64,000 nt of DNA, taken from assembly GCA_037623315.1 (NCBI GenBank), contig JBBJJH010000007.1, forward strand, positions 93,733-157,732, in the 5' to 3' direction. The translations under genes were made by a program, and so were the position numbers. Source of the stretch: Halanaerobiaceae bacterium ANBcell28 (GTDB taxonomy: Bacteria > Bacillota > Halanaerobiia > Halanaerobiales > DTU029). The notes beneath the pieces are model-generated. The model had not been told where the DNA came from. It made no database searches and saw only the letters and a program-made list of their open reading frames with translations. Shown here one piece after another: positions 1 to 9,046 of the stretch. Numbering within the stretch: the first letter of the stretch is position 1; every line of letters starts with the position of its first letter.

Positions 1-70
1 GATAATGAAATATAGATAATGAAATATAGATAATGAAATATAGATAATGAAATATAGATAATGAAATATG
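1..70. repeat. Five tandem copies of a 14-bp repeat
   Basis: The unit GATAATGAAATATA is repeated head to tail at 1, 15, 29, 43 and 57. The first four copies are identical and the fifth differs only at its last base. The array runs off the left edge, so its true copy number is unknown. It is non-coding and lies downstream of serA, beyond a hairpin. There are no spacers, so it is a microsatellite-like array and not a CRISPR. Confidence 0.95.
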
Positions 71-71
71 A

Positions 72-123
72 ATAAGGACATTTTATCTATTTTGCAATAG
101 CTAATTAGATAAAATGTCCTTAT
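72..123 (-). terminator. 17-bp inverted repeat, possible serA terminator
   Basis: A perfect 17-bp stem (72-88 with 107-123, core AAGGACATTTTATCT) encloses an 18-nt loop about 90 bp past the serA stop. The tract that follows on the minus strand is only moderately U-rich. A terminator for serA, or for a gene beyond the left edge, is the most likely reading. Confidence 0.5.
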
Positions 124-211
124 ATGTTGATGAAATCCGTATACACATATCGTATAGTAAATACAAGTAAGTGATCCTTTTTAATTTATAAGATTAATAT
201 TTATATTTCTT

Positions 212-1801
212 CTATGATATGCTTATATAATCTATATTAAAGAAATGTAACTCTTCTTCAATATTTTTCATTATATTATTTGAGGGTTTTGAATCTGTTT
301 GTACAATCATTATAGCTTCGCCTATATCTTCTTTACGGCCAACTTGCATATTTGCTATATTTATTCCATTACCGCCTAAAATTGATCCAACTTTCCCAAT
401 AACACCAGGTTGATCTTTATAAGAAGCAATCAAAAATTTACCATCTAAATTTAAATCTAAACGATAATCGTTTATTTCTATAACTCTATTTCCAAATGGA
501 AGGGAAGTACCAGCAATACTATAATCACCTTTATCAGTACTCACATTAATTCTTATAAAATTATTAAGTCCTTCTGGTTGTTCGATATGACTTTCTTTTA
601 TACTAATTCCTCTTTCTTTAGCTATTAGAAAAGCATTTACAAGATTAACTCTATGATCAAGTATAGGATCTAATATATCTTTAATTAAACTAGTAGTAAA
701 TGGTTTAATATTTAAATCACTCATATCTCCACCATATTCCACTTCAACTTTCTTTATACGTTCATGTCCTTTCCATTGTGCTAAGAAATTACCAAGCTTA
801 TTTATTAAATTAAGATATGGTTTGGCTTTCTTTAAGTTTTGAGCATCAACAGAGAATACATTTAAAGCAGAATCTGGCATATGGTTTTTATTTAATACAG
901 CCACAACTTCTTCAGCAGCTGTAATGGACACATTATCCATAGCTTCTGTGGTTGTACCTCCTAAATGACAAGTTACAATAGCTTGATCTTCATGTGCTAA
1001 TAACGGATGATCTTCAGCTAATGGTTCTTCTTCATGTACATCTAATGCTGCACCTGCAATTTTTCCATCTTCTATTGCTTTAGCAAGAGCATAGGTATCA
1101 ACATTTTTTCCTCTAGCTACATTAATAACTCTAGCACTTTCTTTCATAATATCAAATTCTTTCTCACCTAATATATGATAAGTTTCATCAGTAAGAGGAG
1201 TATGCAGAGTTATATAATCAGATTTCTTTAATACTTCCTCAAAATCTAAAAGAGGAACATTTAAGTTTTCAGCTTTTTCAGGTGGTAAATATGGATCATT
1301 GGCAATAACATTCATTCCAAAGCCTTGTGCAAATCTAGCAACATAGCTTCCAATCCTTCCCAATCCTATAATACCTAGAGTTTTGTTTCTTAATTCCACA
1401 CCCTTATACTTTTTTCTATCCCATAAGCCTTTATGTAAAGAATTATTAGCCTGGGGAACATTACGAGATAAGGATAATATCATTGCTAAAGTATGTTCTG
1501 CTGCAGAAATAGTATTTCCTGTCGGTGTATTAAATACAATGATACCTTTTTTACTAGCTTCTTCTAAATCAATATTATCATAACCAGTACCAGCCCTTCC
1601 AATTACTTTCAAGTTTGTAGCTTTCTCAAGGGCTTCTTTATCTAATTGTGTAAAACTTCTTACAATAATACCATCATAATCTCCTATTATATCTAAAAAT
1701 TCTTTTCTAGACAAATTATGATTGAAGGTGACTTCTGTATCTTTTTCAAGAATTTCAATTCCTGCATCTGATATGAAATCACTTACTAATACTTTATACA
1801 T
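212..1801 (-). CDS. serA: D-3-phosphoglycerate dehydrogenase
   Basis: This enzyme oxidises 3-phosphoglycerate to 3-phosphohydroxypyruvate with NAD, the first step of serine synthesis in the cytoplasm. The 529 residues match the long SerA type. An N-terminal substrate domain is split by the NAD-binding Rossmann domain (GLGRIG at 146-151). Catalytic-region Arg230 lies in NVARGKNVD and His279 in CHLGGTT. An intervening ASB domain and a C-terminal ACT domain (about 455-529, with PGVIGKVGSILG) follow. The segment after Arg230 reads KNVDT instead of the commoner GIVDE, a mild deviation. A GGAG ribosome binding site precedes the ATG. It is a single-gene unit, divergent from the PHP phosphatase gene. 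Feedback control through the ACT domain is known for the family but not shown here. Confidence 0.95.
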   Translation of the reverse strand: MYKVLVSDFISDAGIEILEKDTEVTFNHNLSRKEFLDIIGDYDGIIVRSFTQLDKEALEKATNLKVIGRAGTGYDNIDLEEASKKGIIVFNTPTGNTISAAEHTLAMILSLSRNVPQANNSLHKGLWDRKKYKGVELRNKTLGIIGLGRIGSYVARFAQGFGMNVIANDPYLPPEKAENLNVPLLDFEEVLKKSDYITLHTPLTDETYHILGEKEFDIMKESARVINVARGKNVDTYALAKAIEDGKIAGAALDVHEEEPLAEDHPLLAHEDQAIVTCHLGGTTTEAMDNVSITAAEEVVAVLNKNHMPDSALNVFSVDAQNLKKAKPYLNLINKLGNFLAQWKGHERIKKVEVEYGGDMSDLNIKPFTTSLIKDILDPILDHRVNLVNAFLIAKERGISIKESHIEQPEGLNNFIRINVSTDKGDYSIAGTSLPFGNRVIEINDYRLDLNLDGKFLIASYKDQPGVIGKVGSILGGNGINIANMQVGRKEDIGEAIMIVQTDSKPSNNIMKNIEEELHFFNIDYISIS

Positions 1802-1840
1802 ATATTTCCACTCCTTTTATTAACTATGGTTTATTAAATA

Positions 1841-1869
1841 ATTATATATAAATTTTGCAATAAATGCAA
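1841..1869 (-). promoter_or_regulatory. Candidate sigma-A promoter of serA
   Basis: Read on the minus strand, TTGCAT (1864-1869) and a perfect TATAAT (1841-1846) are separated by 17 nt. This places transcription start about 35 nt upstream of the serA ATG. Confidence 0.6.
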
Positions 1870-2290
1870 GTATATTGTACTTGTTTAGAATAAAATTATA
1901 CGTTTAATATACAAGTCAGATTAGTATATATTATTAGTCTCTATTATTAGTATATACACTTATATCCATAGTATCTTAATTAAAATCAATTTATTTTACT
2001 CGATTATATATCTTTTATTACTAGACATGAATAAAATAAATAAATAAAAGAATCATTGATGTTATAATAGTCTGATATTATTTGCTCAATATTCAAAATA
2101 CTTTCTTATTTGAACAAAGTATTTTAAATAAGAGTTTTAAAATACAGAAATAAATGTTATAATAATATTGCTTAAAAGCTAATAGATTGGCATTTTATAC
2201 AAGTTTACTTTAAAATAATAATAAGTTAAAATTATTCTTTTTAATCTATTAAGTAAGTATAATACTATATTTTTATATCATAAAAATAAA
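1870..2290. other. AT-rich divergent intergenic region
   Basis: This spacer separates divergent serA and the PHP phosphatase gene. The sequence ATTAGTATATA occurs twice near 1921-1973 and a short imperfect palindrome (CTTATTT...AAATAAG) lies near 2104-2131. I see no T-box, riboswitch core or open reading frame with a ribosome binding site. Confidence 0.5.
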
Positions 2291-2303
2291 GGAGAGAGCG
2301 TAT

Positions 2304-3083
2304 ATGTATTTAGTTGATTATCATACTCATCCATATAGTCATGGTGAGCAATATATTAAAAATAACTATAATGAAATTTTACTAAAGGAATATATAAATA
2401 CAGCTTTAGATAAAGATATTAAAGAAATTGGATTTTCAGATCATGATGAATTTATAGATGATATTTCATGGAATTTAATTGATGAGATATCTAAAAATAG
2501 TCCGATAAAAGTACTTAAAGCTATAGAATTTGATTATATACCAGGCAGAGAAGAACTAATCAAGAAAAAATCAAAAAATCTTAATCTCGATTACACTATT
2601 GGATCTGTTCATTTTATTGATGGATGGGGATTTGATAATCCAGAATTTATTTCTGAATATCAAAAAAAAAATATTGATGAATGTTTTGAAAGATATTATG
2701 AATTATTATTGATGGCAATAGAATCAAATTTATTTAATATAATAGCTCATTTTGATTTAATAAAGATATTTGCTTTTAAAGTCAAGAATAAACAGAAAAT
2801 AGATAATATAATTAATAAAATTTTGAAAAAGATTAAAAATAATAATTTAGTTCTAGAATTAAACACAAACGGACTTAATAAAACAATAAAAGAAATTTAT
2901 CCATCAAAAGAAATTATTCAAAAAGCCTATCAAATTAAAATACCCTTTACATTATCATCAGATGCACACAGGCCTAATAGAGTAGGAGAGAATATTGAAA
3001 AAAGTGCTAGATTATTAAAAAATATTGGTTACAAAGAAATAGCAGTTTTTGATAAAAGAAATTTAAGTTTTAAACCCTTATAA
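2304..3083 (+). CDS. PHP-family phosphatase, histidinol-phosphatase-like
   Basis: This 259-residue PHP-domain metallophosphoesterase has the ordered metal-ligand motifs of the histidinol-phosphatase (HisK/HisJ) group: HTHPYSHG at 8-15, FSDHDE near 45, GSVHFIDGW near 100, an AHFD motif near 150 and SSDAHRP near 220. The usual reaction is hydrolysis of L-histidinol phosphate to histidinol in histidine synthesis. No other his genes are nearby, so the substrate is inferred from the family and could be a different phosphate ester. GGAGAG lies 7-12 nt before the ATG. The gene stands alone, with a strong terminator about 270 bp downstream. Confidence 0.8.
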   Translation: MYLVDYHTHPYSHGEQYIKNNYNEILLKEYINTALDKDIKEIGFSDHDEFIDDISWNLIDEISKNSPIKVLKAIEFDYIPGREELIKKKSKNLNLDYTIGSVHFIDGWGFDNPEFISEYQKKNIDECFERYYELLLMAIESNLFNIIAHFDLIKIFAFKVKNKQKIDNIINKILKKIKNNNLVLELNTNGLNKTIKEIYPSKEIIQKAYQIKIPFTLSSDAHRPNRVGENIEKSARLLKNIGYKEIAVFDKRNLSFKPL

Positions 3084-3300
3084 AGTGAGTCCTTAGTTTT
3101 CCTAAAGGATGACCTAAAGAACAGGCCCCACGGGAGTTTTTTGCACCCCGGGGCACTCCCAATTTAAATAAAACCCTACAAGAACATTAATGTTGTCTCC
3201 CACTGAAACTTAGCCCTAAAGGATGCCCTAAAGGCCCTAAAACGAATCCAGGAGGTTAGTGCCACTAAAACCGTCATTGCGTAAGTTAAATAATGGTTTT
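3084..3300. other. GC-rich, repeat-bearing non-coding block
   Basis: The block is far richer in G+C than its surroundings (about half over 3121-3180). Near-identical 19-mers built on CCTAAAGGATG(A/C)CCTAAAG occur at 3101-3119 and 3215-3233. Other elements are a GGGAGT...ACTCCC hairpin (3132-3160) with an internal CCCCGGGG, a 12-bp palindrome AACATTAATGTT (3183-3194), and a weaker AAAACC...GGTTTT pairing (3268-3300). No convincing reading frame crosses it. It may be a structured RNA, or the non-coding end of a decayed mobile element such as an IS200/IS605-type right end. Neither is proved. Confidence 0.5.
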
Positions 3301-3352
3301 AAACAATAGGTCCATAAAAAACATTATATATCAAAAAATTTAATATACCAAT

Positions 3353-3392
3353 AAAGCTGCTAAGAAACTTATAATTTCTTAGCAGCTTTTAT
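3353..3392 (+). terminator. Strong intrinsic terminator
   Basis: A perfect 15-bp stem (3353-3367 with 3375-3389, AAAGCTGCTAAGAAA and its complement) is followed by TATT. It ends the plus-strand unit containing the PHP gene and the GC-rich block. The minus strand also gives a T-rich tail, so it may stop lexA read-through. The rest of the gap to 3553 shows nothing recognisable. Confidence 0.75.
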
Positions 3393-3553
3393 TATAAATA
3401 TTGATTAATCATAATAAGTATAAATTTAATTATACAAAGTAAAGTATATAAAGTAATTTAATTGGCATATTAAGATATTTCATTATTAGTAAATTTTATT
3501 ATCAATAAATAGTATGTATATAAACTAAATTTAATTTAATAGAAGAGACCCAG

Positions 3554-4180
3554 CTAAATAATAAACTTACGATACAAGCCAATAACCTTACCTAATATAT
3601 AGACATCTGGAACGATAATAGCTTCCATTGTTTTATTTTCAGGTTGAAGTCGTATGTAATCTTTTTCTTTAAAAAATCTTTTAACAGTAGCTCCCTCTTC
3701 GGTTAATGCAATAATAACATCTTTATTGTTGGCATAATTTTGTTTCTGTGCAATTATTAAATCTCCATCATGAATACCTATTTCAATCATACTTTCGCCT
3801 TTTACTTCCAACATAAATAATTCTTTAGCAGAACTACTTAAATACTCTACTGGTACTGGAAAAAAATCTTCGATATTTTCATCTGCTAGTATAGGCTCAC
3901 CAGCTGTAACCTTACCTACTAGCGGAATCTGAATCATTTCTTTCTTTACAGTCTCAATACCATCTGTATTATATAAGACCTCTATAGCTCTTGGTTTTGA
4001 AGGATCTCGACGTATGTAATTCATTTTTTCTAAACTTTTTAACTGACTATGAACAGATGCCGGTGATTTTAGACCTACAGCTTCACCAATCTCTCTAACA
4101 GAAGGGGGATACCCTTTTTTTTGTATTTCTTCTTGAATATAAGATAATATAGATTCTTGTCTTTTTGTTAACTCTTTCAT
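3554..4180 (-). CDS. lexA: LexA, SOS transcriptional repressor
   Basis: LexA represses SOS genes until RecA filaments trigger self-cleavage. The 208-residue protein has the N-terminal winged helix ([12 protein letters not shown], 26-37; [11 protein letters not shown]). The Ala93-Gly94 cleavage site is in KVTAGEP, nucleophile Ser130 in GESM, and general-base Lys167 in TVKRF, so it should be autocleavable. AAGGAGG precedes the ATG. It is divergent from a LysM division-inhibitor gene, the lexA/yneA arrangement known in Bacillus. A LexA-box candidate upstream (4292-4303) overlaps a possible -35 element, which suggests autoregulation. Confidence 0.97.
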   Translation of the reverse strand: MKELTKRQESILSYIQEEIQKKGYPPSVREIGEAVGLKSPASVHSQLKSLEKMNYIRRDPSKPRAIEVLYNTDGIETVKKEMIQIPLVGKVTAGEPILADENIEDFFPVPVEYLSSSAKELFMLEVKGESMIEIGIHDGDLIIAQKQNYANNKDVIIALTEEGATVKRFFKEKDYIRLQPENKTMEAIIVPDVYILGKVIGLYRKFII

Positions 4181-4232
4181 ATACTTTCCTCCTTAATATA
4201 GGTATATTTTTAAAGATTGTTAATATAATTTA

Positions 4233-4293
4233 ATTATACAAGCTTTAATGTGATATTTGCAACAATTATATCATAAAAATAAGCAAATAGCAA
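4233..4293 (-). promoter_or_regulatory. Candidate lexA promoters
   Basis: There are two options on the minus strand. The distal one is TTGCTA (4288-4293), 17 nt, TATAAT (4265-4270), and its -35 overlaps the SOS box at 4292-4303. The proximal one is TTGCAA (4257-4262), 18 nt, TATAAT (4233-4238). The distal promoter would be the one directly blocked by LexA. Confidence 0.5.
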
Positions 4294-4304
4294 ACAATCG
4301 TTCA
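4291..4304. promoter_or_regulatory. LexA-box candidate 1
   Basis: AAAC-AATC-GTTC differs by one base from the Bacillus-type SOS core GAAC-N4-GTTC. It lies on the lexA side of the divergent promoter region. Confidence 0.7.
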
Positions 4305-4322
4305 AAAAAATGAATTTTTTTC

Positions 4323-4352
4323 TTGACAAATAAACATGTGTTTTGCTATAAT
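4323..4352 (+). promoter_or_regulatory. SOS-regulated promoter of the yneA-like gene, with LexA-box candidate 2
   Basis: Perfect TTGACA (4323-4328) and TATAAT (4347-4352) hexamers are 18 nt apart. The palindrome AAAC-ATGT-GTTT (4332-4343) sits exactly between them, where a bound LexA would exclude RNA polymerase. Confidence 0.8.
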
Positions 4353-4364
4353 ATAATTAAAGAA

Positions 4365-4376
4365 GAACAAATGTTT
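4365..4376. promoter_or_regulatory. LexA-box candidate 3
   Basis: GAAC-AAAT-GTTT lies one base from the SOS core GAAC-N4-GTTC, just downstream of the plus-strand -10 box and before the ribosome binding site of the yneA-like gene. Confidence 0.7.
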
Positions 4377-4401
4377 AAAAATATAAAGGAGGTCATTACA
4401 T

Positions 4402-4716
4402 ATGTACAGTGCTAATGTAAAAAACAGCTATGTGAAAGCAGGAAGAAAAAAAAGTATTAGAGGTCTTTGTTTAAAAATACTTCTAATTTTATTAATCTTA
4501 AGTACTTCTATCTTTTTCGCAGTAAACTCTCAAAGTAGCGAATTAATACAATATGAAGAAGTTACTGTTCAAGAAGGCGATACACTATGGTCTATTGCAA
4601 ATAATTACAATACTAACAATCAAGATACAAGAAGAATAATTAGTCAAATTAAATCATTCAATAATTTAGATGGAGTAATTCTGCAACCTGGACAAATAAT
4701 TAAAATTCCTAGTTAA
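4402..4716 (+). CDS. yneA: SOS-induced LysM division inhibitor (YneA-like)
   Basis: The 104-residue protein has a basic N-terminus, one membrane segment (about 23-42) and a single external LysM domain (about 53-103, with VQEGDTLWSIANNY and LQPGQIIKIPS). This is the YneA architecture: a membrane-anchored factor that delays septation during DNA damage. AAAGGAGG lies 8 nt before the ATG. Three LexA-box candidates lie upstream, and it leads a two-gene unit with a resolvase homologue, as yneA-yneB do in Bacillus. Function is inferred from architecture and context, since LysM sequence alone is not specific. Confidence 0.8.
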   Translation: MYSANVKNSYVKAGRKKSIRGLCLKILLILLILSTSIFFAVNSQSSELIQYEEVTVQEGDTLWSIANNYNTNNQDTRRIISQIKSFNNLDGVILQPGQIIKIPS

Positions 4717-4805
4717 TTTAAGATAATTAAAATAGGTAAATTTAAAAAATGATCAATCTATATACAAAAATAAATAAATATAAAAAAACAAAAGGATTGA
4801 TGTAA

Positions 4806-5835
<1,030 letters not shown>

Positions 5836-6279
5836 TTACATATCCTCTTGTGTTGGTATAATTTTTGAAATATAGATTAATATAGACGCTACTACTATTC
5901 CAATCGATATGATGATCCAATCTAATGATAGCATATGTCTTCGCCTAATTATGTTATTAATTACTATATAAATTGGTATAAATAATATCTGAATTCCATT
6001 AACATAGACTAACTTGTTAATCAAAATATTTTTTTTACTTGCCCTTTGATAATAATATTTTAAATAAATACATGATGCTAAAGCTATGGACGGTACCACA
6101 AATAATAATGCTATACCAGTCAACACTCTTCCTGTTTGCATCATACCTGGACCGTCATGATATCCAGTCCTTAATAATGGTAATACTAGAGATGTCATAG
6201 AAAATATTAGATATATCAAAACAATTATACATGAAATAAACCAAACAAGATTAATCTTTAAGTCTTCTTTATACTTCAT
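5836..6279 (-). CDS. Small integral membrane protein, unknown function
   Basis: I do not recognise this 147-residue protein. It has four predicted membrane helices (about 9-35, 50-72, 88-108, 118-140) joined by short loops, and a basic stretch IIRRRH near 110. The start is supported by GGAGG 8 nt before the ATG. It is a single minus-strand gene flanked by long non-coding gaps. No catalytic motif is evident, so transport, sensing or structural roles are all open. Confidence 0.7.
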   Translation of the reverse strand: MKYKEDLKINLVWFISCIIVLIYLIFSMTSLVLPLLRTGYHDGPGMMQTGRVLTGIALLFVVPSIALASCIYLKYYYQRASKKNILINKLVYVNGIQILFIPIYIVINNIIRRRHMLSLDWIIISIGIVVASILIYISKIIPTQEDM

Positions 6280-6578
6280 TATAGGCCTCCATTATTACTT
6301 CTTTTATTAACTAGTATTTATATTATTAAATTATATAAGTTATTTAGCTTTTTGTCAAAATATTGTCAAGCATGTTCATTATTATAAGCAGTATTATAAT
6401 ATTTAATAATATAAACATTCCACAAAATATAAATTAATTAATGACCTAATTAAATTAAACTACGTTATTAGTATTTTAATTTCTTTAATTGTATTCACAA
6501 GTAATTGACAAGAACGATTTAAAGCTAATTGTAAAGCAATTAAAAATTGACTATATATTGTTCCATTTTATTAGCTGA

Positions 6579-6730
6579 TCAATTTAATTGTTCTTTATTT
6601 TCTTCCAATTGCATTTTTATTTTCTCTATTAAATCTATAAGTCCAATTCTACCATACTTACTTTCTTTAGGAATATATGTTGCTTTATTGGTATGAAATT
6701 ATTATATTTTGTCTTATGTAATTTTGTCAT
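6579..6730 (-). pseudogene. Possible frameshifted small gene
   Basis: From an ATG at 6730 the minus strand reads MTKLHKTKYNNFIPIK and continues out of frame to a stop. In another frame it reads IPKESKYGRIGLIDLIEK and then KMQLEENKEQLN before a stop at 6579. The second stretch has amphipathic, protein-like composition. AAGGAGG lies 9 nt before the ATG but is buried in the right arm of the neighbouring hairpin. It may be a decayed gene or chance. Confidence 0.3.
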
Positions 6731-6734
6731 TTAA

Positions 6735-6776
6735 AAAAACCTCCTTATAAAATAATTTCTTTATAAGGAGGTTTTT
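6735..6776 (-). terminator. Terminator of the LiaF-like gene; its arm carries a Shine-Dalgarno sequence
   Basis: A perfect 16-bp stem (6735-6750 with 6761-6776) is followed on the minus strand by seven T residues. It lies 60 bp past the stop of the 177-residue gene. The last arm contains AAGGAGG, followed 9 nt later by the ATG of the possible remnant. Confidence 0.85.
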
Positions 6777-6838
6777 ATTATATTAATATATTCATTTTTT
6801 CTCCAAAAAATCTTATACTAATGTCATATTCATTAGGT

Positions 6839-7372
6839 TTAATCAATAAATACAACGTCAACTGAAGCAAATACTGTGTTTATATCTAAATAAATATGTT
6901 CAATATCATCATCTACAGAATTATATTTATGCTCTCCAAAAGAAATTTTACTACCATCTGGGAAAGAAGCACTTCCAAAGACTGAAGATGCATTTATTCT
7001 AAGTGGTAAATTCCTGGATAATTGTATTTCTGTAGAAGCGAAAATATTATTTACTTCAATATTAATTTCATCATCTTCTATTTCCAAATTAGTCAAATCA
7101 ATAATACTACTTCCGAATAGAACATTGATTTCTCTATCTTCTGGAACACTCAAAGAATAATTACTTTCGCTAAATATAGTTAAGTTTTCATCGATATCTA
7201 CTAAGATGCTTTGGCCAAAAAGTAAAGCAAAACCAATATAAATAAATACTAATGCAATAAAAGTTCTAAATAATGGTATGTTTATATTAAATGATTTTAG
7301 AACAGCTGATACACCTAATAAAATTAATAGAACTCCCCAAAAATAACTACTAAAAAATATACCTAATCTCAT
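6839..7372 (-). CDS. LiaF-like membrane protein (cell-wall stress sensor family)
   Basis: The 177 residues comprise two N-terminal membrane helices (about 8-28 and 34-54) of the LiaI/LiaF type and a soluble beta-rich C-terminal half (about 85-177). That half carries the repeated pattern VLFGSSIIDL, NNIFASTEIQL, SSVFGSASFPDG and NTVFASVDVVF, typical of DUF2154/LiaF C-terminal domains. In Bacillus, LiaF restrains the LiaRS two-component system that responds to cell-wall antibiotics. No liaRS genes are adjacent, so the partner is unknown. A run of five G precedes the ATG. It is a single-gene unit with its own terminator. Confidence 0.75.
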   Translation of the reverse strand: MRLGIFFSSYFWGVLLILLGVSAVLKSFNINIPLFRTFIALVFIYIGFALLFGQSILVDIDENLTIFSESNYSLSVPEDREINVLFGSSIIDLTNLEIEDDEINIEVNNIFASTEIQLSRNLPLRINASSVFGSASFPDGSKISFGEHKYNSVDDDIEHIYLDINTVFASVDVVFID

Positions 7373-7597
7373 TATATTCCCCCATTCTTTTTTATATTAT
7401 AATCTTCTCTATTCTTTTTAAAATACCTTCATATATAAAAAAATAAACAAAAAAAAGAAATTTTGTTCATACATATGAGCTTGCATTAATATATTTATTA
7501 TTCTAATTAACTTAATATTCATTAGTTATTAATCAAATTACTAGAATAGTGTTATAGAAAATTTTCTTTTAAGATATTTAATAATTTCTTATAAATT

Positions 7598-7630
7598 AAA
7601 AACTGCCTCAATAAAATTAAGACAGTTTTT
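7598..7630 (-). terminator. trpB terminator
   Basis: A stem of AAAAACTG with CAGTTTTT (7598-7605 with 7623-7630), extended by further pairs around one mismatch, ends in five T residues on the minus strand, 24 bp past the trpB stop. Confidence 0.8.
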
Positions 7631-7653
7631 AATAATTATTTTTTAATAATTAT

Positions 7654-8838
7654 TTAATCTAGTTCAGAAATCTGAGCAACATCTTTATCTCCTCTACCAG
7701 AGAGATTTACAATAATTAACTTATCTTTATCTAATGTAGGAGCAAGCTTAACAGCATGTGCAATAGCATGTGCACTTTCTAATGCTGGAATTATACCTTC
7801 AATTTCTGATAATAAATGAAAAGCATCTAATGCTTCTTTATCATCTACCGTAACATATTCTGCTCTACCACTTGCTTTAAGGAAACTATGTTCAGGTCCT
7901 ACACCAGGATAATCTAATCCTGCAGCTATAGAATGAGTACCTGAAATTTCTCCTTCATCATCTGATAGCATATAACATTTGAATCCATGTATTATTCCGG
8001 GTTTCCCGTAGGATAATGGTGCGGCGTTATCGCCAAGTGAATTACCTTTACCTCCTGGTTCTACACCGATTATATTTACAGACTCATCATTTAGAAATGG
8101 ATGAAATAAGCCTATTGCATTACTACCTCCACCAACACTTGCTATAAGATAATCTGCTAACCTGCCTTCATTTTCTAATATTTGTTTCTTAGCCTCTTTA
8201 CCAATTACAGATTGGAAATCTCGCACAATAGTCGGATAAGGATCAGGGCCTACTGCTGAACCTAACATATAAAAGGTATTTTCATGATTGATTATTAAAT
8301 CGTTTAAAGCCTCATCAACAGCATCCTTTAATGTTCTAGTTCCTGTTGTTACTGCTTTTACTGTTGCACCTAATAATTCCATTCTAAACACATTTAAATG
8401 CTGTCTTTGAGTATCCACTTCGCCCATATAAATTATACATTCCATATCTAATAAGGCACAGGCTGTAGCAGTAGCAACACCATGTTGTCCAGCCCCTGTT
8501 TCAGCTATAATCCTTTTCTTTCCCATTCTTTTGGCTAATAATGCTTGCCCTATGCAGTTATTTATTTTATGAGCGCCAGTATGATTTAAATCTTCTCTTT
8601 TTAAATAAATTTTTGCTCCATTTAATTTTCTACTTAGATTTTCTGCGAAATAAAGAGGATTTTCTCTTCCAACGAAATTTTTCAGATAATACATTAATTC
8701 CGCTTTAAAATCATTATCATTTTTATATTTTTCGTATGCACTTTTTAGTTCATCTAAAGCTGGAATAATTTCCTCAGGAACAAATCTACCTCCAAACTCA
8801 CCAAAAAATCCTTCATGTAATTTTACCTCATTTGTCAT
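7654..8838 (-). CDS. trpB: Tryptophan synthase beta chain
   Basis: TrpB condenses indole with L-serine to give L-tryptophan using PLP. The 394-residue chain is the standard TrpB1 type. Lys91 in HTGAHKIN forms the Schiff base, catalytic Glu113 lies in AETGAGQHG, and GGGSNAIG binds the PLP phosphate. No trpA or other trp gene is adjacent, so it forms a one-gene unit. It may serve indole salvage or pair with a TrpA encoded elsewhere. GGAGG lies 7 nt before the ATG. A leader of about 200 nt carries ordered UAG/GAG triplets and an intrinsic terminator, pointing to transcription attenuation. Confidence 0.96.
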   Translation of the reverse strand: MTNEVKLHEGFFGEFGGRFVPEEIIPALDELKSAYEKYKNDNDFKAELMYYLKNFVGRENPLYFAENLSRKLNGAKIYLKREDLNHTGAHKINNCIGQALLAKRMGKKRIIAETGAGQHGVATATACALLDMECIIYMGEVDTQRQHLNVFRMELLGATVKAVTTGTRTLKDAVDEALNDLIINHENTFYMLGSAVGPDPYPTIVRDFQSVIGKEAKKQILENEGRLADYLIASVGGGSNAIGLFHPFLNDESVNIIGVEPGGKGNSLGDNAAPLSYGKPGIIHGFKCYMLSDDEGEISGTHSIAAGLDYPGVGPEHSFLKASGRAEYVTVDDKEALDAFHLLSEIEGIIPALESAHAIAHAVKLAPTLDKDKLIIVNLSGRGDKDVAQISELD

Positions 8839-8909
8839 ATCTATCCCTCCATTTTTTTATTTAAAATAATATAATGTATTTAGTTTAGATATTCAGAAAA
8901 AGAATATTT

Positions 8910-8946
8910 TTCCAAAAATAAAAACCTACTTTTCTTAAGTAGGTTT
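8910..8946 (-). terminator. Leader attenuator upstream of trpB
   Basis: On the minus strand a perfect 10-bp stem (8937-8946 with 8922-8931, AAACCTACTT) with a 5-nt loop is followed by TTTTATTTTT. It lies about 85 nt upstream of the trpB start codon, downstream of the candidate promoter, so it would stop transcription before the gene. The upstream ABC operon has its own terminator at 9298-9323, which argues that this one is regulatory. Confidence 0.8.
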
Positions 8947-8964
8947 AGTTTCATATAAGTATAT

Positions 8965-9023
8965 CTCTATGCTCTACTAAAGAAAATCCTATCTCTTATT
9001 CTAAGCTATTCTAAACTAGTCTA
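8965..9023 (-). promoter_or_regulatory. Ordered UAG/GAG triplets in the trpB leader, TRAP-binding-site-like
   Basis: In the leader RNA five UAG triplets occur at an exact 5-nt period (genomic 9021, 9016, 9011, 9006, 9001). A GAG (8993) and a UAG (8989) follow, then a second 5-nt-period run UAG-GAG-UAG (8977, 8972, 8967). (G/U)AG triplets spaced by 2-3 nt are the known target of the TRAP (MtrB) 11-mer. Triplets 2-3 (9011-9018) can pair with 8940-8948, covering 7 of the 10 nt of the attenuator's 5' arm (8 bp, one bulged C), as expected of an antiterminator. Confidence 0.65.
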
Positions 9024-9046
9024 TTATTATATACATCTTTTATTTT

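Larger units (their letters stand above)
6280..6838. other. Intergenic region with a possible gene remnant
   Basis: This AT-rich gap holds the terminator of the downstream minus gene (6735-6776) and a possible frameshifted small gene (6579-6730), both listed separately. Nothing else is recognisable between 6280 and 6578. Confidence 0.5.

Noticed and set aside
1-70. Short direct repeats as a CRISPR array
   Set aside because: The copies are contiguous with no spacers, the unit is 14 bp and no cas genes are present.
2040-2303. Riboswitch or regulatory RNA upstream of the PHP phosphatase
   Set aside because: Only short AT-only palindromes are present; no conserved riboswitch core is visible.
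3084-3300. GC-rich block as tmRNA, SRP RNA or RNase P RNA
   Set aside because: None of the conserved cores of these RNAs is recognisable in either orientation, so no named RNA was assigned.
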